DNA of 64,000 bases from Actinacidiphila sp. DG2A-62 (GTDB lineage: Bacteria > Actinomycetota > Actinomycetes > Streptomycetales > Streptomycetaceae): contig NZ_JAYMGI010000002.1 in the NCBI RefSeq assembly GCF_035825295.1, positions 4,593,001 through 4,657,000 on the forward strand, read 5' to 3'. The notes under the pieces are model-generated. The model searched no databases. It saw only the letters and a program-made list of their open reading frames with translations, and was not told the origin of the DNA. Both the position numbers and the translations under genes were made by a program. Below are positions 32,735 through 41,907 of the stretch, piece by piece. Positions within the stretch are counted from its first letter, which is position 1. Each line of letters opens with the position of its first letter.

Positions 32735-34378
32735 TCAGCCGGTGAGGAGTTCGGCTGCGGCAACTCCGGACGCCGCCGTGGCCCCGTGCGTGAAGATGCG
32801 GACCGCGCCCGCGCGCGGATCCTCGGGCAGACCCATCTCGACCACGATCGCATCGGGCCGCGCCGCCGCCAGCGAAGCCAACGCCCGCCCCATCCACGGC
32901 AGCCGCGCGGCATCGCGCACGACCACGACCAGCGGCCGCCCCACCGCGGGAGCGAGCCCGTGCTCGTCCAGCACCCCCGGCCGCGCCACCAGTTCCTCGT
33001 GGTGCACGCGCACGAACGTCGTCCCCGGCAGCCGCTCGCGCAGCGGCGCCGCGACCCCCCACGGCGTCTCCTTGGCGATCGCGAGGTTCGTCGAGGGGAC
33101 CAGCTCGACCACGTGCGGCGGCGCGGCCAGCGGCAGCACCCCTTCCGCCGCCCCGGCCAGCCGCACCGCGCGCCGCGCCGCGACGTAGCCGATGTCGCCG
33201 CCGACCGGGTCGACCGGCACACCCCGCGCGAGCCCCGCCGACCACGCCGCGAACTCCCGCACCCGGCCCGCCGCTTCGGCGAGCCGCTCCTCGGTCAGCC
33301 CGGCCGCACCGCGCCCCGCACCGTCCCCCGGACCGCGCCCCGCGCCCCCGCTCGAAGGCGAAGCCGAACCCGAAGCCGCACCCGAACCCGCGGAGCCACC
33401 CCGCACCCCCTCCACCAGCGCCCCGGTGAGCAGCTCGACCACGCCCTCCTCCGCGTGCTCCCCGCCGACGCACACCGCGTCCGCGCCGGCCGCCACGGCC
33501 CGCACGGTCGCGCCGCCGATGCCGTAGCGCTCGGTCACGCCGGCCATCTCGATCGCGTCGGTGACGATCATGCCATCGAAGCCGAGGTCGTCGCGGAGCA
33601 CGCCGCCGAGCAGGCGGCTGCTGAGGGTGGCCGGGAGGTCCGGGTCGAGCGCGGGCACCAGCAGGTGCGCGCTCATGATCGCCCGCGCGCCGGCCTCGAT
33701 CGCGGCGCGGAACGGCGGCAGCGCCTGGGCCCTGAGCGTCGGGGCGTCGACGTCGTAGACGGGCAGGCCGTGGTGGGAGTCCACCGCGACGTCGCCGTGG
33801 CCGGGGAAGTGCTTGGCGCAGGCGGCGACGCCGCCGGACTGCAGCCCGCGCACCCAGGCCGCGGCGTGCCGCGCGACCCGCTCCGGCTCGACGCCGAAGG
33901 AGCGCACGCCGATGATCGGGTTGTCCGGGTTGGAGTTGACGTCGACGCTGGGCGCGTAGTCCAACGTCACGCCCGCGGCGTGCAGTTGGCGTGCCAGGTC
34001 GCGGGAGACGGCCGCGGTCAGCTCGGGGTCGTCGACCGCGCCGAGCGCGAAGTTGCCGGGCCGGCTGGACCCGGTGGCCGACTCGATGCGGGTGACGTCG
34101 CCCGCCTCCTCGTCGATCGCGATGATCAACTCATGGTTCTCCGCGCGCAGTTGCGCGGTGAGCCGGGCGACCTGCTCGGGCGAGGCGATGTTGCGGGAGA
34201 ACAGCACCACCGACTGCAGGCCCTCGCCGATGGCCCGCAGCACCCAGTCCGGCGCCTGCGTGCCGACGAAGCCCGGCTGCAGCACGGAGAGCGCGAGCCG
34301 GCGCAGGCCGCCGTCACTGTGCGCGGCACCACTGGGTCCGGCTGCGCGCTGCGCACCGGCGGACGTCAACCCGGACAT
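32735..34378 (-). CDS. GH3 beta-N-acetylglucosaminidase (NagZ-like)
   Basis: A 547-aa glycoside hydrolase family 3 protein without signal peptide. The NagZ signature CAKHFPGHGDVAVDSHHGLP (about 193-212) supplies the His/Asp acid-base dyad, and the nucleophile Asp is in GMIVTDAIEMAG. After about residue 330 a Gly/Ser/Ala linker leads to a C-terminal domain with Rossmann-like strands. It should remove GlcNAc from muropeptides or chitin oligomers inside the cell. ATG 34378 is preferred over ATG 34414, whose first codons overlap a DasR-like palindrome. It diverges from the dioxygenase operon. Confidence 0.9.
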   Translation of the reverse strand: MSGLTSAGAQRAAGPSGAAHSDGGLRRLALSVLQPGFVGTQAPDWVLRAIGEGLQSVVLFSRNIASPEQVARLTAQLRAENHELIIAIDEEAGDVTRIESATGSSRPGNFALGAVDDPELTAAVSRDLARQLHAAGVTLDYAPSVDVNSNPDNPIIGVRSFGVEPERVARHAAAWVRGLQSGGVAACAKHFPGHGDVAVDSHHGLPVYDVDAPTLRAQALPPFRAAIEAGARAIMSAHLLVPALDPDLPATLSSRLLGGVLRDDLGFDGMIVTDAIEMAGVTERYGIGGATVRAVAAGADAVCVGGEHAEEGVVELLTGALVEGVRGGSAGSGAASGSASPSSGGAGRGPGDGAGRGAAGLTEERLAEAAGRVREFAAWSAGLARGVPVDPVGGDIGYVAARRAVRLAGAAEGVLPLAAPPHVVELVPSTNLAIAKETPWGVAAPLRERLPGTTFVRVHHEELVARPGVLDEHGLAPAVGRPLVVVVRDAARLPWMGRALASLAAARPDAIVVEMGLPEDPRAGAVRIFTHGATAASGVAAAELLTG

Positions 34379-34399
34379 CGTGTAGGGCCTTTCCCGCAG

Positions 34400-34415
34400 A
34401 TTGGTACAGACCAAA
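34400..34415. promoter_or_regulatory. DasR-like (dre) site 1
   Basis: ATTGGTACAGACCAAA contains the perfect inverted repeat TTGGT-N4-ACCAA and agrees with the dre consensus ACTGGTCTAGACCAGT at 11 of 16 positions by my count. It lies 22 nt upstream of the GH3 start, where binding would block its transcription. Confidence 0.5.
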
Positions 34416-34594
34416 TGGATGGTGACCCAGCCCGATCTTGAGTGTCAAGGCGTGCCGCAATGAGTCACCGCCGGTGATTGGCCACTTGCTTACCGCGACC
34501 GAATTCCCGCTCATTGTCAACGGAATCCCGCCAATTCCCCTGCCCCGTACGATCGTTCGACAGTCGGGTGCACGCCGGCCATTTGACACGGCCA

Positions 34595-34610
34595 TCTGGT
34601 CTAGTCCAGT
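34595..34610. promoter_or_regulatory. DasR-like (dre) site 2
   Basis: TCTGGTCTAGTCCAGT matches the dre consensus ACTGGTCTAGACCAGT at 14 of 16 positions. It lies 182 nt upstream of the dioxygenase start and 217 nt from the GH3 start. DasR is the GntR repressor that answers to glucosamine-6-phosphate. Confidence 0.65.
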
Positions 34611-34791
34611 TTAGGGGGACGCGAGTTGAGCGAGCGACAGCCGTGGCGCCAGGCGCTGGTACGCCTCGACGCCGATACCCATTGCCGTGCGTGATTTCTC
34701 GCGCACCGACCGCAGCGTACACGCCGAATCGTGCGCCGCGCCGGTCTCCATGGCTTTGCCCCGGAAGCTGATCCGAACCTTGGAGCGACCG

Positions 34792-35823
34792 TTGTCAGCG
34801 CCTGATCGTCTTTACCGAGCGGCCTCGGAAATCCCCTACTTCAGCGCGGACGGCGAGACCTATCTCGCCCCCACTGCGCTGCGCGATCTCCGTAAGACGC
34901 GAAAGCTGCGCGTCCTGTCGGACGAGGACTTCGCCTTCTGGCAGAAATACGGCTACGTGGTGGTCGAGCAGGCGATCCCCGCCGCCGCCGCGGGCGAACT
35001 GCTCGACTTCGCCTGGGACTTCCAGGGACTCGACCCCGACCGACCGGAAACCTGGTACCAGGAGCGGGAGTTCCGCTCCGACCTGGAACGCGAGCTGCAC
35101 ATCTACGGCTTCGTCGAGGCCTACCACCACCAGCTGATCTGGAACAGCCGGCAGACCCAGCGGGTCTACGACGCCTTCGTGGACGTCTGGGACTGCGAGG
35201 AGCTGTGGGTGACGCTGGACCGGCTCAACCTCAACCCGCCGAACGTCAAGACCCGCGACCGCGCGCTGATCGCGCCCACCGAGCGCGGCTTCGACATACG
35301 CCTGCACTGGGACATCGACACCACGCTGGAGGACCTGCCGCAGCGTGTGCAGGGCATCATCGCGCTCGCCGACACCAAGCCGGACATGGGCGGCTTCCAG
35401 TGCTCGCCCGAGCTCTTCCACAGGTTCGACCAGTGGAAGGCCGGCCAGCCCGCCGACCGCGACCCGATCCGGCCGAACACCGACCCCGACGAGTTCCCGG
35501 TGGTCCGCCCCGACCTCAAGGCCGGCGACCTGCTGATCTGGAACGGCGCCCTCGCGCACGGCGTCGCCCCCAACCTGTCCGCGGACGGCGTGCGTTCGGC
35601 GCAGTACATCGCGATGATGCCCGCGCTGGAGTCGCACGAGGAACTGCGGCGCTCGCGCGTGGAGTCCTGGCGCACGCTGTCCACCCCCGACTGGAACGCC
35701 ACGCTCGTCGGGGACGCCGACAAGCACGAGTCGCTGCGCTACGGTCGGGCCGAACTCACCGAGCTGGGCGAGAAGCTGCTCGGCAAGACGTCCTGGAACG
35801 CCGAGCAGCCGGCCGGGGCGTAG
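34792..35823 (+). CDS. Phytanoyl-CoA dioxygenase (PhyH)-like Fe(II)/2-oxoglutarate oxygenase
   Basis: A 343-aa protein. The Fe ligands are His and Asp in RLHWDID (about 170-176) and a distal His in NGALAHGVAP near 260, with an Arg further on for 2-oxoglutarate (VRSAQYIAM). The N-terminal LSDEDFAFWQKYGYVVVEQAI is the PhyH opening. The TTG at 34792 is chosen because GGAG sits 6 nt upstream; ATG 34750 has no ribosome-binding site. It is first in a tight operon of five. Likely role is hydroxylation of an amino acid or its derivative; the substrate is unknown. Confidence 0.83.
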   Translation: MSAPDRLYRAASEIPYFSADGETYLAPTALRDLRKTRKLRVLSDEDFAFWQKYGYVVVEQAIPAAAAGELLDFAWDFQGLDPDRPETWYQEREFRSDLERELHIYGFVEAYHHQLIWNSRQTQRVYDAFVDVWDCEELWVTLDRLNLNPPNVKTRDRALIAPTERGFDIRLHWDIDTTLEDLPQRVQGIIALADTKPDMGGFQCSPELFHRFDQWKAGQPADRDPIRPNTDPDEFPVVRPDLKAGDLLIWNGALAHGVAPNLSADGVRSAQYIAMMPALESHEELRRSRVESWRTLSTPDWNATLVGDADKHESLRYGRAELTELGEKLLGKTSWNAEQPAGA

Positions 35824-35825
35824 CC

Positions 35826-37142
35826 ATGCGCCGCATCTGCCTGGCTCTGCCGACCAACCGGCCGTGCGCCGAGGCGATCACCGCGCTGCACGAGGAAGCC
35901 GCCTACGCCGCCGAGCGGTTCGGCGCCGAGGTGCACCTGCTGGTGCTCGACTCGTGCGCGGACGCCGTACGGGCCGAGCACGCCGCGCTCGTGCGGGAAC
36001 TGCCGCGCCATGACAACGTCGTCAAGCACCACCTCGGCGAGGCGGAGCAACGGGACTTCCTGCGCCGGGCGATCACCCGCTCCGGCGCGGACAAGCCCGA
36101 CCTGCTGCTGGACCTGATGCTGCCCGACGGGCTGTCCTACGGCGCCTGCACCAACCGCGCGTTCCTGATCGCCGCCGCGCTCGGCTGCGCCTCGGTGCAC
36201 CGTCGCGACTCCGACAGCCGCTACCAGCGGGTCGGCGGCGAGACGGTGTACCCGATCCACCACGAGTTGGCCACCATCGGCCGGCCCGCGCGCGAGGCGG
36301 CGGCGCACGTCACCGCGACCGACCTCGACCCGCGGCACCTGGACAAGACGGTGTCGCTGGTCGGCGCCTCCTTCATCGGCGAGATGTCCGTCGACATCGC
36401 CGAGATGGAACGCATCGACCCGGACACCTACCACGACGTCGTGGGCCTGTGGGCGCCGTTCGACTGGCCGGCCACGCGCAAGCGGGAGTTCGCCGCCGAC
36501 TCCTTCCGCGGCGCCGGCACGACGCCGTTCACCGCGGACCGCGCGACGCTGACCCTGGTCGACCCGATGCGGGTGGACATGTGCAACATCGCCTTCCACG
36601 GCGTGCACGAGCAGGTGCCGCTGCTGCCGGCCACCGACACCATCGGCAGCGACTACTTCCTCATCCACCTGGTGTACGACGCGACGCTGCCCGGCGTGCT
36701 GCACAACCGCGACATCGTCAACTACTACACCGGCGAACGCCGCACCGACGCCGGATTCGCCGCGTACCACCTGCGGTTCGTGAAGTTCCTGCTGTCGATG
36801 CTGTACCTGAACGTCGTCTACGACCGGATGGCCGAGGCCGGCGCCTCGCTGCTCGACGCCGACGGCCGGGTGCGTACCGCCGCCGTGGCCGAACTGCTGT
36901 GGGAGAGCAGCCGGTTGGACACCGGCGACAACGTCCTGCGGCTGGACGCCGTGGACCGCGCCTACCGCCGGCTCGGCGGCAGGTACGCGCTGTTCGCGCG
37001 GTCCCTGGCCGACCGGCGGGAACGCCTGCTGGACGAGGCCCGGCGCGCCATGGAGGACTTCGCCCTGCTCACCGAGGTCTGGCCGGCCCTGGTCGGCGCG
37101 GCGAAGGCCACCGCGGTACGGACCGACGCCCCGCCATGCTGA
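35826..37142 (+). CDS. DUF6271-like protein, possible GT-A fold
   Basis: A 438-aa protein that I associate, with moderate certainty, with the actinobacterial family DUF6271. It begins RRICLALPTNRPCAEAITAL and VHLLVLDSCAD, a nucleotide-binding-like strand-helix start, and has a DxD-like HRRDSDSRYQRVGG near residue 122, as in GT-A glycosyltransferases. Other marks are LVGASFIGEMSVDIAEME and the later DTIGSDYFLIHLVY. The start is 2 nt after the dioxygenase stop and the gene overlaps the next by 7 nt. Glycosyl transfer is only an inference from the motif. Confidence 0.72.
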   Translation: MRRICLALPTNRPCAEAITALHEEAAYAAERFGAEVHLLVLDSCADAVRAEHAALVRELPRHDNVVKHHLGEAEQRDFLRRAITRSGADKPDLLLDLMLPDGLSYGACTNRAFLIAAALGCASVHRRDSDSRYQRVGGETVYPIHHELATIGRPAREAAAHVTATDLDPRHLDKTVSLVGASFIGEMSVDIAEMERIDPDTYHDVVGLWAPFDWPATRKREFAADSFRGAGTTPFTADRATLTLVDPMRVDMCNIAFHGVHEQVPLLPATDTIGSDYFLIHLVYDATLPGVLHNRDIVNYYTGERRTDAGFAAYHLRFVKFLLSMLYLNVVYDRMAEAGASLLDADGRVRTAAVAELLWESSRLDTGDNVLRLDAVDRAYRRLGGRYALFARSLADRRERLLDEARRAMEDFALLTEVWPALVGAAKATAVRTDAPPC

Positions 37143-38380
37143 CGACCGCCATGCCGGGACTCACCGACGGCGCGCTCCGATCCGCCCTCGCGGCGGCCGG
37201 CGAGGACCGGATCGTCTTCGACCTCACCGGGATCGAGCGGCGGTACGCCGCCCTGCTGGACGAACTGCCGGGCGTGGCCGTGCGGTTCGCGCTCAAGGCC
37301 TGCCCGGTCGACGAGGTGCTGGACGCGCTGGCCCGCAAGGGCAGCGGCGTCGACGCCGCGAGCCTGGAGGAGATCGAACAGGCGCTGCGCTGCGGTGTGC
37401 CGCCGGGGGCCATCCACTACGGCAACACCATCAAGTCCGACGCCGACATCGCGCGCGCCTACCGCCTGGGCATCCGCGACTTCGCCACCGACAGCCGCGA
37501 GGACGTCGCCGCGATCGCCGAACACGCCCCCGGCTCTCGGGTGTTCTGCCGGCTGGCGACCGACGGCGGCGGCGCGCTGTGGGGCCTGACCGGGAAGTTC
37601 GGCTGCACCGTGCCGGACGCGGTGCAGGTGCTCGAACAGGCCCGCGCGGCCGGCCTGGAGGCCGGCCTGTCGGTGCACGTCGGCTCGCAGCAGATGACGG
37701 CCGGCGCGTGGTGCCGGGCCTTCGACCTGCTGACCGAGGGCATCGGCGAACTGCGGGCGCGCGGCATCGCGCTGCGCTACCTCGACCTCGGCGGCGGGCT
37801 GCCCGCGCTGGGCTACCTCGACCGGCGCGGCGAGCCGCTGGACCCGCCGCTGGACAAGATGTTCGCGGTGATCCGCGAGGGCATGCAGCGCTGCCGCGAG
37901 GCGGCCGGGCGCCCGCTGGACTTCGTCGTGGAGCCCGGCCGGCACCTGGTCGCCGACCACGGCGCGGTGCGCGCCCACGTGGCCCGGCTGACCGTGCGCA
38001 ACACCGCCTCGGGCGAGCCGGAGCGCTGGCTGTACCTGAGCTGCGGCAAGTTCAACGGCCTGTACGAGATGGACGCGCTGCAGTACCGGCTGGTCTTCCC
38101 CGGCTACGACCCGGACGGCCCGCAGGTGCCCGTCACCGTCGCGGGACCCACCTGCGACAGCGACGACGCGTACGCGAGCGGCCACCGCCCGGTCCGGGTG
38201 CCGGCGGGCCTCGCCTCCGGCGACCCGGTGTGGGTGCTGTCCAGCGGTGCGTACGCGGTCAGTTACATGACCCAGGGCTTCAACGGCTTTCGCCCGCTGC
38301 CCTGGACGTGCGTGCGCGATGACGAGGAGGCCGCTGACCGGGCCGCCGGCCCGGGCGGCGACGAGGACGGGGGCGCGTAG
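37136..38380 (+). CDS. Type III PLP-dependent decarboxylase (Orn/DAP/Arg family)
   Basis: A 414-aa fold-III alanine-racemase-like enzyme. The PLP Lys is in RFALKACP (about 53-57), with HVGSQQM, LDLGGGLPAL, the phosphate-binding VVEPGRHLV, and the second-subunit Cys in GPTCDSDD followed by GAYAVSYMTQGFNGF. All catalytic parts are present, so it is probably an active decarboxylase of a basic or modified amino acid. It overlaps the DUF6271 gene by 7 nt and its stop touches the GNAT start. Together with the oxygenase it suggests making a hydroxylated amine. Confidence 0.9.
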   Translation: MLTTAMPGLTDGALRSALAAAGEDRIVFDLTGIERRYAALLDELPGVAVRFALKACPVDEVLDALARKGSGVDAASLEEIEQALRCGVPPGAIHYGNTIKSDADIARAYRLGIRDFATDSREDVAAIAEHAPGSRVFCRLATDGGGALWGLTGKFGCTVPDAVQVLEQARAAGLEAGLSVHVGSQQMTAGAWCRAFDLLTEGIGELRARGIALRYLDLGGGLPALGYLDRRGEPLDPPLDKMFAVIREGMQRCREAAGRPLDFVVEPGRHLVADHGAVRAHVARLTVRNTASGEPERWLYLSCGKFNGLYEMDALQYRLVFPGYDPDGPQVPVTVAGPTCDSDDAYASGHRPVRVPAGLASGDPVWVLSSGAYAVSYMTQGFNGFRPLPWTCVRDDEEAADRAAGPGGDEDGGA

Positions 38381-39034
38381 ATGGCAAGCGAGGCAAGGGC
38401 CGGCGGTGACGGCGCGGGTGGCGGTGTGAACGGCCGCGCGGACAGCGGTTCGTACGGCGCCGGCGGCACGCACGACGGAAGTCCGCGGGGCGCGCGCGCC
38501 GAGCCCGGCGTGCGCGTCCGGCGTATCGCGGACGGCGACTGGGACGCCATCGTGGCGCTCGAAGCCGCCGCGTACACCCCGCTGGGCATCAGCGAGGGCC
38601 GGGCCCCGCTGGAGTCCAAGGTCCGCGCCTCGCCGGACACCTGCCTCGCGCTCGACGTCGGCGGGCGCACCGCCGGCTATCTGCTCGCGCTGCCCTACCC
38701 GCCCTCCGCCTACCCGGAGTTGAGCCGCGGCGAGCAGACGGTCTTCCGCTCGGCCAACCTCCACCTGCACGACCTGGTGATCGCCGCCGACCTGCGCGGG
38801 CGCGGGCTGGGCCGGCGGATGCTCGGCCGGCTGACCGCGGACGCGGCGCGGCAGGGGTTCGAGCGGATCTCGCTGGTCGCCGTCGGCGGCAGCCACACCT
38901 TCTGGTCGGCCGCCGGCTTCCGCGCGCACGAGGGCGCGGTCGACTCCGGCGGCTACGGCCCGGATTCCGTGTACATGTCCCTGCCGCTGCGGACGGCCGG
39001 CACACCGACACCAGACGAAGTGGGGGGCGCCTGA
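38381..39034 (+). CDS. GNAT family N-acetyltransferase
   Basis: A 217-aa protein. Residues 1-45 are a Gly/Ala-rich lead. The GNAT core starts at VRVRRIADGDWDAIVALE, with the acetyl-CoA pyrophosphate loop LRGRGLGRRMLGRL (about 143-156) and the final strand SHTFWSAAGF. The ATG begins directly after the decarboxylase TAG and the stop overlaps the MFS start (TGATG), so translation is coupled. A likely job is to acetylate the amine produced by the decarboxylase. Confidence 0.88.
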   Translation: MASEARAGGDGAGGGVNGRADSGSYGAGGTHDGSPRGARAEPGVRVRRIADGDWDAIVALEAAAYTPLGISEGRAPLESKVRASPDTCLALDVGGRTAGYLLALPYPPSAYPELSRGEQTVFRSANLHLHDLVIAADLRGRGLGRRMLGRLTADAARQGFERISLVAVGGSHTFWSAAGFRAHEGAVDSGGYGPDSVYMSLPLRTAGTPTPDEVGGA

Positions 39035-40347
39035 TGCTGCGCGTCGACGATCCGTTCCGCCGGGGGCAGTTGGCCACCGCCGCGCTGTTCTGCTCGCTGG
39101 GCTTCCAGTACGCCACCTGGGCGTCGCGGCTGCCCGCGATCAAGTCCGACCTGGGCCTGAGCGCCGCCGAGGTGGGCCTGCTGCTGATGGCCACCGGCAT
39201 CGGCGCGGTCGGCACCTTCCCGCTGGTCGCGCTGCTGATGCGGCGGCTCGGCTCGCGGCGGCTCGCGCTCGGCTCCGCGACGTGCCTGGCGCTGCTGCTG
39301 CTCGCGATGTCCGGTCTGCCGGACTACCCGGTCGCGCTCGCGGTGATGCTCGTGGACGGCGCGCTGGTCGGCGGTCTGAACGTGGCGATGAACGCGCAGG
39401 GCGCCGCGCTCGAAGTGGCCTACGAGCGCAACGCGATGGCCAAGCTGCACGCCACCTTCAGCGGCGGCTCGCTGGGCGCGGCGCTGCTGGCGTCGGGCAT
39501 GAACGCCGCGACGTCCACGCTGATCGTCCACTTCGGCGTGGCCGCCGCGCTGCTCCTGCTGCTGGTCGGCTACGCCAGGACCGGGCTGCTGACCGAGGAC
39601 GGCACGCAGGAGGCGGCGGGCGGGACGGCGGACGCGGACGGCGCGGACGCCGAGGGCTCGCGGGGCGCGGACGCCGCTGACGCCGCTATCGTCGCCGACG
39701 GCGCGGCCGACTCCCCGGCCGGGGCGGGCGCGGACGCCGGACGGAAGAAGCGCCGCTGGACCGTGCCGTCGAAGGCGACGCTGTGGCTCGGCGCGGCGAT
39801 GGTCTTCGGCACGGTCACCGAGGGCGCGATGAACGACTGGTCGGCGCTGTACATGAAGGAAGTCGCCAAGGCCTCCGCGGAGGTGGCGCCGATGGGCATC
39901 GCGGTGGTCTCCACGATGATGGTGCTCGCGCGGATCTTCGCCGACGGGTGGCGCGGCCGCTGGGGCGACGGGCGGATCGTCCGCGTCGGCAGCGCGCTGG
40001 CCGGCCTCGGACTCGCGCTGGCGCTGGTCACCGGCGGCGTGGTGCCCGCGCTGCTCGGCTTCGCCTGCGTCGGCCTCGGCATCGCCGCGGTCACCCCGTG
40101 CGTCTACGTCGCCGCCGCCAAGAACGGCTCCGACGCGCTGACCGTGGTGGCCACCATGGGCACCACCGGGCTGCTGGCCGGCCCGCCGGTGATCGGCTTC
40201 ATCGCCAACGGCAGCGGGCTCGTCTGGGGCATGGCCGCCGTGGCCGCCACCGCGCTGCTGGTCTCGGTGTGCGCGACGCGCATCCGCTGGACGCCGCGCG
40301 AGAGCGCGCCGGCCGCCGCCGCGCAGCCGGCGGCGGCCGAGGTCTGA
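39034..40347 (+). CDS. MFS transporter
   Basis: A 437-aa protein with about 12 membrane helices in two halves, joined by a central Ala/Asp/Gly-rich hydrophilic loop (about 190-245). It opens FCSLGFQYATWASRLPAIKSD and has the MFS loop LMRRLGSRRLALG between helices 2 and 3. It resembles the YbjJ/FucP-like branch of sugar/drug MFS carriers. As the last gene of the coupled operon it is probably the exporter of the operon's product. Confidence 0.9.
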   Translation: MLRVDDPFRRGQLATAALFCSLGFQYATWASRLPAIKSDLGLSAAEVGLLLMATGIGAVGTFPLVALLMRRLGSRRLALGSATCLALLLLAMSGLPDYPVALAVMLVDGALVGGLNVAMNAQGAALEVAYERNAMAKLHATFSGGSLGAALLASGMNAATSTLIVHFGVAAALLLLLVGYARTGLLTEDGTQEAAGGTADADGADAEGSRGADAADAAIVADGAADSPAGAGADAGRKKRRWTVPSKATLWLGAAMVFGTVTEGAMNDWSALYMKEVAKASAEVAPMGIAVVSTMMVLARIFADGWRGRWGDGRIVRVGSALAGLGLALALVTGGVVPALLGFACVGLGIAAVTPCVYVAAAKNGSDALTVVATMGTTGLLAGPPVIGFIANGSGLVWGMAAVAATALLVSVCATRIRWTPRESAPAAAAQPAAAEV

Positions 40348-40485
40348 CCGGCCGCGCGGCGCCCGCTCGTCGGCGACCGCCGGTGTGACCAGAGGATCTA
40401 CGCACCCGGCGGCGTTTGGGTGCGCGGGCGCGGCGGGAAAGGGGGATTCGCCCGCCGCCGTACCGGAATCACCGGAGGTACACCG

Positions 40486-41835
40486 TTGCGCCCGCTGACC
40501 GACAACCCCGTCACCATGGGCGCGGACGACGCGTTCGAGTTCCTGCCGCTGGTGGAGGCGCTGCACGAGTCCGTCGCGGCGGCGAGTCCGCTGCCGCTGA
40601 CGGTCGGGGTGTTCGGGTCGTGGGGCGCGGGCAAGTCCAGCTTCCTGGGCCTGTGGCGGAGCCTGTTCGCCGAGGGCGGCCCGGACCGGACGATCTGGTT
40701 CAACCCCTGGAAGTACGACCGCAAGGTGGAGGTCTGGGCGGCGCTGCTGCACAGCGTGCTGGCCGAGATGGAGCAGCAGGAGGGCCTGCGCGAGCGGGCC
40801 AGGAGGCTGGCCAGGGCCGCGACATGGCTCTCGCTGCGGGCCGGCCTCGGCCACGCCGCCTCCCTGGCCACCGGCGGCGTGGTCGGCGGCGACCAGGTCA
40901 ACCGGCTGCTGGACGACTTCAGCGCCACCGACTCCGAGGAGTACCGGCAGATCAACCGGTTCGAGCACGACTTCGCCGCCGCGGTACGCGAGTTCGTCGG
41001 CGAGGACGGGCGGCTGGTGGTCTTCGTCGACGACCTCGACCGCTGCACGCCCGACGCCGCGCTGACCGTGCTGGAGTCCCTCAAGCTCTTCCTGGGCGAG
41101 TCGCGGTGCGTGTTCGTGCTGGCACTGGACGTGGACGTGCTCGCGGCCGCCGCCGCCAACAAGTTCGCCGGCGCCCTGTCCGGCGCGCCCGGCGAGGCGG
41201 CCTCCGGCATGGCGTACCTGGACAAGATCGTCCAGTTCCCGTTCTTCCTGCCCGAGGTGGACTTCGAGACGCTCAGGACCGCGTACGCGGCGCACGTCCC
41301 GCTGTCCGGCGCGGACGCCGCGGCGTTCTGGGACCTGCTCCAGATCGAGCTGGGCACCAACCCGCGCCGGATCAAGCGGTTCCTCAACATGCTCAACCTG
41401 ACCATGCTCATCTACCGCAGGAGCATCGGCGCCGCCGCGGACGACGAACTGCGGGTCGACACCCTGCTGTTCACCGAGCTGCTGTTGATCCGCAGCCGGC
41501 ACCGGGACTTCTACCACGCGCTGAGCCGCGAGCCCGACTACTGGCGGCTGCTGGAGGGGTTCGCCGCGGTCGCCATGCGCCGCCCCGCACAGCGGGACAC
41601 CCTGGTGTCCCAACTCCCGTCCCCATTACGCCGGTTCACCCAGGACGAGCAACTGCTGCGGCTGCTGGAGGCCGGGCTGGGCATGTACGACCCTCCCCGG
41701 GCGCCCGAGGGCCCGCTGGTGCGCGCCATGGTCAGCACGGTCCAGCGGTCCCTCGGCCCCACCACGCCGCCGACCCCGCCGGTGCCCTCCTCCCTGAGCC
41801 GGTCGTCCTCCCCGTCCCCGTTCGACATCGTGTGA
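40486..41835 (+). CDS. KAP family P-loop NTPase
   Basis: A 449-aa protein with Walker A VFGSWGAGKSSFL (about 40-52), the KAP signature WFNPWKYD, and Walker B LVVFVDDLDRCTPDA, followed by TNPRRIKRFLNMLNL. It is soluble, as no membrane insertion is seen in the domain, unlike many KAP NTPases. TTG at 40486 is chosen for GGAGG 7 nt upstream and because the conserved LTDNPV start follows. The C-terminus is Pro/Ser-rich. Family members include phage-exclusion and membrane-associated proteins; here no defence gene is adjacent. Confidence 0.85.
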   Translation: MRPLTDNPVTMGADDAFEFLPLVEALHESVAAASPLPLTVGVFGSWGAGKSSFLGLWRSLFAEGGPDRTIWFNPWKYDRKVEVWAALLHSVLAEMEQQEGLRERARRLARAATWLSLRAGLGHAASLATGGVVGGDQVNRLLDDFSATDSEEYRQINRFEHDFAAAVREFVGEDGRLVVFVDDLDRCTPDAALTVLESLKLFLGESRCVFVLALDVDVLAAAAANKFAGALSGAPGEAASGMAYLDKIVQFPFFLPEVDFETLRTAYAAHVPLSGADAAAFWDLLQIELGTNPRRIKRFLNMLNLTMLIYRRSIGAAADDELRVDTLLFTELLLIRSRHRDFYHALSREPDYWRLLEGFAAVAMRRPAQRDTLVSQLPSPLRRFTQDEQLLRLLEAGLGMYDPPRAPEGPLVRAMVSTVQRSLGPTTPPTPPVPSSLSRSSSPSPFDIV

Positions 41836-41907
41836 CCGGGCGGTCCCCGCACCGTCCGGTGCGGCCGGCCGCGTCGTACCGCCGCGCCGCGGCGGACGGG
41901 ACCGGCC

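Larger units (their letters stand above)
34379..34791. other. Divergent regulatory region with two dre-like sites
   Basis: This 413-nt gap between the GH3 gene and the dioxygenase operon carries no gene. It holds two DasR-like palindromes at 34400 and 34595 and is less GC-rich than its surroundings, as expected for a regulated promoter region. Confidence 0.55.

Noticed and set aside
38953..41613. 886-codon open frame on the minus strand
   Set aside because: Antisense to the MFS and KAP genes, low-complexity His/Gly/Arg composition, no start signals.
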